From positions 1 to 7,649 of the forward strand of contig JAAUSP010000364.1 of NCBI GenBank assembly GCA_012032575.1: 7,649 bases of DNA, given 5' to 3'. Shown in pieces: positions 1 to 5,657 of this stretch (positions are counted from its first letter, which is position 1; the number at the start of each line of letters is the position of its first letter). Both the position numbers and the translations under genes were made by a program. The notes under the pieces are model-generated. The model searched no databases, was not told the origin of the DNA, and saw nothing but the letters and a program-made list of their open reading frames with translations. The stretch is from Anaerolineales bacterium. GTDB lineage: Bacteria; Chloroflexota; Anaerolineae; 4572-78; J111.

Positions 1-12
1 CAACAAAAAAAG

Positions 13-42
13 TTGTTCTGGACAGCGTCACTATGGTATGAT
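13..42 (+). promoter_or_regulatory. Possible sigma70-type promoter for the small plus-strand gene
   Basis: A -35-like TTGTTC at 13-18 and a -10-like TATGAT at 37-42 are separated by 18 bp, and the candidate start codon lies 23 bp past the -10 box. The -10 matches the consensus at five of six positions and the -35 at only three. This is a visual match only and could be chance in a fairly AT-rich stretch. Confidence 0.3.
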
Positions 43-64
43 TACGGCAACTTGAGATAATCCG

Positions 65-528
65 ATGCCAAACAGTCCAGAAAAAGTATTAACAAATAAA
101 ACGGTTGCGACTGCCGATAATCAAATGTCACGGGGGCGAGCCATACCTGGTCCTGCGGTAGACCTTGACGTTTTTGGAACCAAAGAAATCCGCGATGTAC
201 TTAAAAGCCGGGCGCACTGTCTACGAGCCGGTTTTCCGTCCAACCATATCATCATTGTTACTCTAAATGAGATACGAAACCACTACATCCTCAAGGTAGG
301 TTTGCCGACCTATCTCAGCCAGATGTTGGGCGAATTGGCTACAGCGCTATCCAGACCTGTGAGTTGTACAATCACCACGATTACCCCATCAAACTCAACC
401 TAAATAATCACCCCCAGCTATCGCTCTTACGATTTATTGCCAAAAACTTTCAACCCGACGAGTTGCCCTTTAAAGTGGAGTGGCGGCGTAACCCTCAACA
501 AGGTGCGGCTGAAGTACGTTACCTTTAA
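65..528 (+). CDS. Hypothetical protein, about 154 aa, apparently frameshifted
   Basis: I do not recognise the family. The first frame opens at ATG 65 (a weak GAGAT lies 9-13 nt upstream) and reads to a stop at 401-403. Its last residues, after about position 358, look like random low-complexity sequence. The next frame (open from 271, stop TAA 526-528) reads as good protein from about 361, starting ELYNHHDYPIKLNL and ending in a basic, aromatic tail with VEWRRNPQQG. Joining the frames around 320-360 with one extra base gives a soluble protein of about 154 aa with no signal peptide, membrane segment or cysteine motif. A single lost base, by sequencing error or mutation, is the simplest reading. 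No classical slippery heptamer is visible at the junction. It converges on the acyltransferase gene, with 9 bp between stops. Confidence 0.5.
320..361 (+). other. Inferred frameshift zone (one base missing) in the small plus-strand gene
   Basis: Protein-like sequence moves from the frame of ATG 65 (ending around ALSRP) to the frame of codon 361 (starting ELYNHH). This corresponds to one missing base or a -1 shift. The exact site cannot be fixed without a homologue. Confidence 0.45.
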
Positions 529-537
529 AAAGTGGGA

Positions 538-1503
538 TTAATTCTGGTTCTGAAACCTGACCCCATAGTAACGGAGCATAAATAATCGCAGCGCCGTATG
601 GATCGGATCGGCGGAGAAGGGGGTTTGCAAGGTGGCCAGATCAAGGCAAATCGAGCCGGCGGGGGGGGACCAGTCGGGAGAATTAACAATAAAAATTTGG
701 CGCTCTGAGGGGGACGATTGTATTGTTGAAGCCGGGGCAGCGGTGGAAGGAATCAAGGCAATATGATAGGTTTGATTACCCCACTTAAAACGAAGTTGGG
801 TTTTATCCGCTTCAATGCTTGTCAGGCCAAATTCCCGACGCAGGCTGATTTCGCTGAAATCGTGCAGAATTTGAGTTATGGCGGCGTCAACGCGCCGGGG
901 AGACATGGTGCGTTTGACTCGTTCCATAGGATAGATGACTCGAGCCGGGTTGCCCTCAACCACCGAACCAGGCGGAATGTTCTGTGTAACTACGGCTCGT
1001 GAGTTTACAAAAGTATCGTCGCCAATTTCAATCCCCGGATGGATAAATACTCCAGCCGCGCACCAAACTTTATGGCCAATTGTTACCCCGGCCAGTTTTA
1101 CCCAATAGCCTTCGGTATAAGGCAAAAATGAACCATGCGTAAAAACCATACTGCGCGGCCCTAAAGCTGACCCTTGCCCCAGTTGGACCGGCTCATCGGC
1201 ATTGATGAGGCATTGAGGCCCAATGTAGCTGCCATGACCCACCGAAAGGCTGGATGAACCATAAACGAGGGTAAAGCTACTGATTTCGCTGTAATCACCC
1301 AATTTCACTGGACCGGCCAGATTGATCAGGGTAAATGGGCGAATAATGGCATAATCGCCCATTTCAACTTGCTGCCCCATCACGGACGAGAACCAGCCAA
1401 TGGTGGCGTGACGGCCCATTTTGGCTCCATTAAACCAACACAGTAGCCATTTTTTCAAAAAAGGTGGACTGATAAATACCAGGGCGAAGAGTAATGTTTT
1501 CAT
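538..1503 (-). CDS. Left-handed beta-helix (hexapeptide) acyltransferase with C-terminal extension
   Basis: A 321-aa member of the LbetaH acyltransferase superfamily (WbbJ/NodL/LacA-like), probably an O-acetyltransferase that uses acetyl-CoA to decorate a cell-surface polysaccharide. Residues 1-24 are hydrophobic and basic (FLKKWLLCWF), as is common before the helix in this group. Residues about 28-190 carry imperfect hexapeptide turns (MGRHATIG, VKLGDYSEI, LSVGHGSYIG, VTIGHKVW, IEIGDDTFV) and end in the usual IPPGSVVEGNPARVI. The likely catalytic His is H123 in FTHGS, in the loop before PYTEGY. Residues about 195-321 form an extra domain that I cannot name, with LDLATL near 288 and ALRLFMLRYYGVRF near the end. 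The frame is open up to 1605, but that would overlap the upstream gene by 94 bp. ATG 1503 lies 8 bp after the upstream stop and fits the family's N-terminus. The Shine-Dalgarno is weak, so translational coupling is likely. Confidence 0.85.
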   Translation of the reverse strand: MKTLLFALVFISPPFLKKWLLCWFNGAKMGRHATIGWFSSVMGQQVEMGDYAIIRPFTLINLAGPVKLGDYSEISSFTLVYGSSSLSVGHGSYIGPQCLINADEPVQLGQGSALGPRSMVFTHGSFLPYTEGYWVKLAGVTIGHKVWCAAGVFIHPGIEIGDDTFVNSRAVVTQNIPPGSVVEGNPARVIYPMERVKRTMSPRRVDAAITQILHDFSEISLRREFGLTSIEADKTQLRFKWGNQTYHIALIPSTAAPASTIQSSPSERQIFIVNSPDWSPPAGSICLDLATLQTPFSADPIHTALRLFMLRYYGVRFQNQN

Positions 1504-1511
1504 TCCAATTT

Positions 1512-2678
1512 CTATAAGTAACGCAGAATACTTTGAGGGTAACGCTGCCGGAGCGACCGATAAGCCAGGGCCAAAGGAATCAGGATGAATAGGCCGGCCC
1601 CCCATACTGCATAGGTTTTAACCATACCGGGAATTGGCAAATGTAAGGCCATAACCGCCTGCCCCAGAATGCTGTAAACAACAATGTGAGCCACAAAGAA
1701 GAATAAAGAAACCTGGCCGGTTATGGCTAACCAACGAACAAAAGGATGGCCCAGCCAGTTAGGCCAGTTGAAGAACATAGCCAAAACCAGCGCCGCTACT
1801 CCCAAGTTAAAGGTCAAATAGGTCAAACTGGGCGGGGTTTTGTTCATAATGAGAAAATGATACCACTGAGCGTCGGTGTAGGCGCTATAAGGGGTCAAAT
1901 CTCCAAAACCACCAATCAGACGCAATATAAACCAGGCTGACAGCAAAGCCAATCCAATTGTTACCCAGGTTTGAGCACGGCGTAACGCAGGTGAAGACAT
2001 ATAATGCCCCAGCACAAAGCCCAACAGCATCAAACTAAACCATCCAAAGAGTGAATATTCTACGGCCGGATCAGTTTTGGTGCTGTAGGCCAATAAGAGG
2101 GCCAACCAAAAATTATCGGTTTGACTAAATTGCAGAGCAATGATGGGTAATAGCAGTTGGTAGCTAAATAAGAGGGTCAACCCCAGACCCAGTAATACTC
2201 GTAGGGGCAACAGCCTCACCACACTAATCAAAGCCAAACTCAGGCCAATACTCAACAAAACCTGCAAATAAGGCCCTTGACCGGCCCAGGCCCACCGGCA
2301 GATGGTGAGATCAAGCAAAATTAATACGCTGCCCCGGGTGAGTAAAAAGCGGGTGGTGGTCCAGGATGGTTCGCCCCGACGACGGCGTGAAGCGATAAAA
2401 AAGGCCAGGCTTACGCCGCTGAGAAACCAGAAGGTTGGCGCAGCCAGGTTGGTAAATAACCCGGAAACCCAGTGAGTCCAGTTTTCTAAAATAGCCGGCT
2501 GGCCCCCATAACTTTCGGCCTGAAGGCTGGTGCTGACAAAAGAGGCGGCATGATCAAGGGCCATAACTATGATGGCAATCCCCCTGAGGGCATCAATGCC
2601 CAGTAACCGTTCCTTTGTAGCCACCTGTGGCACAGCAGTAACAGTGCTAACTATCGGCGAAACCTGTGTTGTAGTCAT
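1512..2678 (-). CDS. DUF1624/HGSNAT-like integral membrane acyltransferase
   Basis: A 388-aa polytopic membrane protein resembling the heparan-alpha-glucosaminide N-acetyltransferase catalytic family (DUF1624, COG3503). Known members pass an acetyl group from cytosolic acetyl-CoA to an amino sugar across a membrane; most bacterial members have no assigned substrate. The diagnostic N-terminal stretch is at 24-45: RLLGIDALRGIAII, then MALDHA, where H43 corresponds to the family's active-site His. APTFWFLSGVSLAFF follows at 80-94 and FFFVAHIVVYSILG at 326-339. I count roughly ten to eleven hydrophobic segments, with a basic RRRRGE loop at 98-103. The start is ATG 2678, preceded by a strong AGGGGAG. 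The same frame is open to 2879, but that would run 148 bp into the upstream gene and adds non-family sequence. It sits between a deacetylase-like gene (53 bp upstream) and a hexapeptide acyltransferase (8 bp downstream), so a glycan-modifying role is inferred. Confidence 0.85.
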   Translation of the reverse strand: MTTTQVSPIVSTVTAVPQVATKERLLGIDALRGIAIIVMALDHAASFVSTSLQAESYGGQPAILENWTHWVSGLFTNLAAPTFWFLSGVSLAFFIASRRRRGEPSWTTTRFLLTRGSVLILLDLTICRWAWAGQGPYLQVLLSIGLSLALISVVRLLPLRVLLGLGLTLLFSYQLLLPIIALQFSQTDNFWLALLLAYSTKTDPAVEYSLFGWFSLMLLGFVLGHYMSSPALRRAQTWVTIGLALLSAWFILRLIGGFGDLTPYSAYTDAQWYHFLIMNKTPPSLTYLTFNLGVAALVLAMFFNWPNWLGHPFVRWLAITGQVSLFFFVAHIVVYSILGQAVMALHLPIPGMVKTYAVWGAGLFILIPLALAYRSLRQRYPQSILRYL

Positions 2679-2684
2679 TAGTCT

Positions 2685-2691
2685 CTCCCCT
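2685..2691 (-). promoter_or_regulatory. Strong ribosome binding site fixing the membrane acyltransferase start
   Basis: On the minus strand AGGGGAG lies 6 nt before ATG 2678. It is the best Shine-Dalgarno in the window and rules against the long open extension to 2879. Confidence 0.75.
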
Positions 2692-2731
2692 TCATAATCC
2701 AAAATACAAATTCCCCCAAAAAATACAATGG

Positions 2732-4195
2732 CTAGATACCTTGACCCAAACCAAGACTGACTTGAGTCAAAGCTTGATGGCGCGCAGTCCAGTGCTCGGC
2801 AATTTGCGCCGGTGTGCCCATCCAGAAGTCGCCTCGCGTTAAAAGATACTCCCACAACTGGCGATAGGCCAGAGTCCAATCAGGGAACAGACATTCATCA
2901 AAGACGTAATCATGAATATCAATCAACAAACAACCTTGCTGCTCGGCGGCCCGGTCGGCCAGACTACGCAGTAGTTCCTGGCGATCCCCCGGATTATCAG
3001 TTTGCAGGCCAAATAATTGATCGTCCATCCAGGCGGTAGGGATTTGCAGGGTTTTCAATTCACGCCGCTCTGCCTGCAAAAAAGGGAAAAATGGCTGCGA
3101 CAGGCCGCGCCGCCAGCCCAGATAACGATTATGAATCAGCGAGGTGTCATATTTTAGGCCAATCTGCTCGTGGATAAGCATGGTTTCTTCAATGTTAGCC
3201 GGGTTAAGATGCCAGTAGTGATGGCGATTGCCAACCACCGGCTGACCGCAAGCTTCTTCCAGTTTTTGTTTTTCGGCGGCAAACTTCTCCCGGCTTTGGT
3301 AGGCCAGATAGCTGGGATGCAGTCCGATTTCAAAACCCTCTTCAGTCAGGTTACGGAACAACTGCCGAAAAGAAGGTGAGGCGACATCGTAAAAGGTGTC
3401 AGGCGTGCCGGTAGCATATTCCAGCAGCGACCCCTGGCGGGGAACAAAATAAAAGGCTGAACGAGTTTGCAGACTCTTTTCCAGAGCTATCCAGGCGGCA
3501 AACTGCCAATGGCTGCGCCGCCCTGCCAGTACCTCCAGCGCCGGTCCCAGGCCGCGCCGCCCCTGACGCAGCACAATCCGCAGCGGCTCCAGCCAGCGAA
3601 TAACTTCGGGATAATCCACATCATGGCCCACCGCGGCGGCGGCCCGTTTGCCTTGCGGCCAACGCGGCGTAGGCGGCGGACAGCCTAAATTAAGCAGACT
3701 TTTTTCGAGCCAGAGGCTAATTTGTGAAGCCAGGGCTTGAGGCAAAACTTTTTCTCGTTGGATGACCGTGCCAGTTAAATCGAAAAAACCGTGTTTATCC
3801 TGAGACCAGTATCGTTCTTCCTGACCTGTCGCCAGCCAAAACACATCAAAAATCAAGTCACGGTGACAGATCAGCCGTCCGGCGCTGCTTTCCAGCGGAA
3901 ATCCCCCATTCTCTTCATTGGCAAAGAGAGGGTAAGCCAGGCCATTGTTGCGAATTACCTGGTTTAAACGAGAGGCGGACGGCTGCTGCCAGGCCGCCGG
4001 ATTTGCTTTGATACATAAGCGAGCATTGGCGGCATCGGCCGGGTTGATGGCGAAAGCAATGTCACATGGCCTATCCAGCGAAACTTCTTCCCAGGCCCAA
4101 CCAATACCGGCCAATAGGAGCCGCCATATCCAGTGAATTTCAGGGCCATGCGTTTCGGTTAAGCGAGGGTCAAGGGCGATTTTGAGTCGGTACAT
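2732..4195 (-). CDS. Polysaccharide deacetylase-family (CE4-like) protein
   Basis: A 487-aa protein of the long polysaccharide-deacetylase-like type found in exopolysaccharide clusters, with an N-terminal domain (about 1-180) before the NodB-like fold. In the C-terminal domain, HDVD at 191-194 supplies the catalytic and metal-binding aspartates. IGLHPSYLAY (290-299) carries the metal-binding His, GNRHHYWH (322-329) matches the Arg/His motif, KYDTS (348-352) is the conserved strand motif, and IDIHDYVFDE (425-434) supplies the late His-Asp motif. A metal-dependent sugar N-deacetylase is likely, although the WalW-like relatives are poorly characterised. No signal peptide or membrane segment is visible, so it probably acts in the cytoplasm or needs a partner. 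ATG 4195 is preceded by GAGTG 6 nt upstream; a GTG at 4204 would add three residues and has no Shine-Dalgarno. It is the first gene of the three-gene enzyme block. Confidence 0.85.
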   Translation of the reverse strand: MYRLKIALDPRLTETHGPEIHWIWRLLLAGIGWAWEEVSLDRPCDIAFAINPADAANARLCIKANPAAWQQPSASRLNQVIRNNGLAYPLFANEENGGFPLESSAGRLICHRDLIFDVFWLATGQEERYWSQDKHGFFDLTGTVIQREKVLPQALASQISLWLEKSLLNLGCPPPTPRWPQGKRAAAAVGHDVDYPEVIRWLEPLRIVLRQGRRGLGPALEVLAGRRSHWQFAAWIALEKSLQTRSAFYFVPRQGSLLEYATGTPDTFYDVASPSFRQLFRNLTEEGFEIGLHPSYLAYQSREKFAAEKQKLEEACGQPVVGNRHHYWHLNPANIEETMLIHEQIGLKYDTSLIHNRYLGWRRGLSQPFFPFLQAERRELKTLQIPTAWMDDQLFGLQTDNPGDRQELLRSLADRAAEQQGCLLIDIHDYVFDECLFPDWTLAYRQLWEYLLTRGDFWMGTPAQIAEHWTARHQALTQVSLGLGQGI

Positions 4196-4227
4196 CTGTT
4201 TCACTCAATTTTTGTAACTACTCAGGC

Positions 4228-4310
4228 ATGTCATTTCGACCGAAGGGAGAAATCTCTACTGCCTATGCAGCGTAATAGGGATTTCTCGGCCTACGGCCTC
4301 GAAATGACAT
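4228..4310. repeat. Nested palindromic intergenic element (GTCATTTCGA / GAGAAATC type)
   Basis: A perfect 12-bp inverted repeat, ATGTCATTTCGA at 4228-4239 and TCGAAATGACAT at 4299-4310, encloses a second perfect 8-bp one, GAGAAATC at 4247-4254 and GATTTCTC at 4280-4287. Small hairpins sit between and inside the arms: CC-GAA-GG at 4240-4246, CTGC-CTAT-GCAG at 4259-4270 and GGCC-TAC-GGCC at 4288-4298. The consensus GTCATTTCGACCGAAGGGAG is one I recognise from dispersed palindromic repeats between genes in many environmental bacterial genomes, so this is probably a REP- or MITE-like copy. It lies about 33-115 bp upstream of the deacetylase start and would be in its leader transcript if transcription starts further upstream. 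Confidence 0.75.
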
Positions 4311-4360
4311 AAGGGCCGAGTGTTACCAATTTTTTGATTAATTCAATATAGCAATTCTCA

Positions 4361-4389
4361 ATAATAAAGCCGTGTGAACATACTTAGAA
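4361..4389 (-). promoter_or_regulatory. Weak candidate promoter for the three-gene enzyme block
   Basis: On the minus strand TTCTAA (4384-4389) and TATTAT (4361-4366) are 17 bp apart. The -10 box matches five of six consensus bases and the -35 only three. It lies about 165 bp upstream of the deacetylase start, which would place the palindromic element in the 5' leader. This is a visual guess in AT-rich DNA. Confidence 0.22.
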
Positions 4390-4410
4390 AAAAGTTAGAA
4401 TCTTTAATCA

Positions 4411-4446
4411 ACAAAAAACAGGAACAAGCTTATACTTGCTCCTGTT
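4411..4446 (-). terminator. Rho-independent terminator after the LamG lipoprotein gene
   Basis: Read on the minus strand, AACAGGAGCAAG (4446-4435) pairs with CTTGTTCCTGTT (4428-4417) around a 6-nt loop, giving a 12-bp stem followed by a T-rich run. The only non-Watson-Crick position is a G-U wobble on the minus-strand RNA but would be an A-C mismatch on the plus strand, so the signal is oriented for minus-strand transcription. It begins about 30 bp after the lipoprotein stop codon and separates that operon from the enzyme block. Confidence 0.88.
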
Positions 4447-4475
4447 GAGGGATGAAAAATCCACCAGAGGCGAAT

Positions 4476-5650
4476 TTAATTTTCCAGGGGAGCGTCAGAA
4501 ATAACCCATTGCGGCCCCTGGTGAGGGCCGCCGACGCGCAGGTAGCCCGGACTCAGGCCAGCGGGGGCAGCATCAAATGTTACTTCGCCGCTGCCTTCGT
4601 CAAAATGCCACAAAGCGGCTGTCTGCTCATCTGGCTGGAAAGGAGCGGTTGGACGGGTAAAATCGGCTAAGTAACGTAAAACTGTTGATAAACGCACTTC
4701 ATCTATCCACCCGCTAAAGGCGGGATACTCCGGCCCGGCATCATGCTTTTCGGCCCCAATCACTAAAAAGGATCGCTGTTGACACAAGGGCCATTACAAA
4801 AGTCACCCGGCTGACCGTCATCGGGGTAGCTTATATCGCCGCCGGGTCCCGGTCCTTCGGCTTCCAGGCGACCATCAACAAAAAGCCACAAATAACCGTC
4901 GGCTCGACGGCGCTGTAGGGCGATATGATGCCACTGTTCATCGGCGACAGTGCTGGTCCCGCATAGGGTAGCATCGCCACTGCCCCCGCCGCTGATGCCA
5001 ACTACAACTTTTCCCCCGGCCAGCGAGATACCAAACTTGCGATCTTGATTGTAACGGTCCCGATCAAAGATGATATTACCATAAATCCAATTGACGTTGC
5101 CTGGCCCGCAGGAGACAGGACTGGCCGGATTCTCGGCCAGGCTGGCCCGCATCCACCATTCAAAGGTAAAATCGGTCGCGCCGATGTCAGCCGGGGGGCC
5201 TGACGCAACGCTGGCCGGGTCGTCGAGGGGAATTTTTACCCGGTCAATATCGTCACTGCCCGTCCCGAAGAAACGTAAAGCGTACCTCCCTGCGCCCAGA
5301 GCCGCTTCAGGGCTGTCCGGCGGCGCTTCGGGGAGAGGGGTCGGCGCTTCAGATGTCTCCATTGCCGGTGTAGCTGCCGGAGCTTCCATTACAGGTGTGG
5401 CTGTCGGAACCTCAATTACAGGCGTGGCTGCCGGAGACTCTATTTCAGCCACCGGTGCGGTGGTAGAGACGAGTGTTTCCTCCGACAGCATTTCAACGGT
5501 CGGGGTTGGTTCAGGCGGTATGATTACTTCTGCTGGCGGTGTTTCCGGCGAAGGTGTGGCTGAGATCGCCGGCGACGCAGCACAAGCAACCAGCCACAGC
5601 CCGCCTAACCCGACCAAAAATGTTTGAATAACTGTTTTTTGCCAGATCAT
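4476..5650 (-). CDS. LamG-domain lipoprotein with TP-rich stalk, frameshifted in the assembly
   Basis: A surface lipoprotein of about 391 aa once one base is restored near 4765-4769. Residues 1-23 are a lipoprotein signal peptide (basic start, [10 protein letters not shown], lipobox LVAC with C23 as the lipidation site). Residues about 24-120 form a Pro/Thr/Glu/Ala-rich stalk with three 9-residue repeats. From about 123 (YALRFFG) to the C-terminus is a LamG/concanavalin-like jelly-roll domain, with [35 protein letters not shown], then after the shift [20 protein letters not shown] and [10 protein letters not shown]. Such domains usually bind glycans or proteins; no catalytic residues are evident. 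The start is ATG 5650, with AGGG overlapping the stop codon of the upstream gene 7 bp away, so translation is probably coupled. The frame is open to 5779, but that start would overlap the neighbour and hide the signal peptide. The LamG domain is paralogous to the second LamG of the neighbour. Confidence 0.8.
4765..4769 (-). other. Frameshift at a T5 run before UAG in the lipoprotein gene
   Basis: The upstream frame ends NSDPF-stop at 4763, and the next frame continues [11 protein letters not shown]. The paralogous domain in the neighbouring gene reads [15 protein letters not shown] without a break. One more T in the T5 run (minus strand), or a -1 slip on it, restores [14 protein letters not shown] exactly. 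Confidence 0.85.
5354..5434 (-). repeat. Three 27-bp repeats coding for a 9-residue stalk motif
   Basis: The stalk of the lipoprotein contains [18 protein letters not shown] and PAATPAMET in tandem, each coded by 27 bp. They form part of a longer Pro/Thr/Glu-rich linker that probably holds the LamG domain away from the membrane or through the cell-wall layer. Confidence 0.7.
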
Positions 5651-5657
5651 CAGCACC

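Larger units (their letters stand above)
4196..4475. other. Intergenic region between the enzyme block and the LamG genes
   Basis: This 280-bp gap has no convincing coding frame. It holds, left to right, a short leader before the deacetylase gene, a nested palindromic element (4228-4310), an AT-rich stretch with a possible minus-strand promoter, and a terminator for the LamG genes (4411-4446). The AT-rich part also has two copies of AATTC spaced closely around 4340-4357, which I consider chance. Confidence 0.7.

Noticed and set aside
1..15. CAAC-A7-GTTG inverted repeat at the left edge
   Set aside because: The arms are only 4 bp with a poly-A loop and the window edge cuts the context; too weak to call.
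545..560. Short GGTT-CTGA-AACC hairpin near the convergent gene ends as a terminator
   Set aside because: Only a 4-bp stem with no T-run, and it lies inside the acyltransferase coding region.
1504..1605. Longer N-terminus for the hexapeptide acyltransferase, starting at 1605
   Set aside because: It would overlap the upstream gene by 94 bp and adds sequence unlike the family; ATG 1503 directly follows the upstream stop.
2679..2731. Terminator or separate promoter between the deacetylase and membrane acyltransferase genes
   Set aside because: No stem with a T-run and no convincing -35/-10 pair; only a ribosome site is visible.
2679..2879. Longer N-terminus for the membrane acyltransferase, starting at 2879
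   Set aside because: It would run into the deacetylase coding region, and a strong Shine-Dalgarno precedes ATG 2678 instead.
5091..5627. Plus-strand open frame of 178 codons rich in Gly, Ser and Ile repeats
   Set aside because: It is the antisense image of the lipoprotein stalk and LamG domain; its repetitive look comes from the TP stalk repeats.
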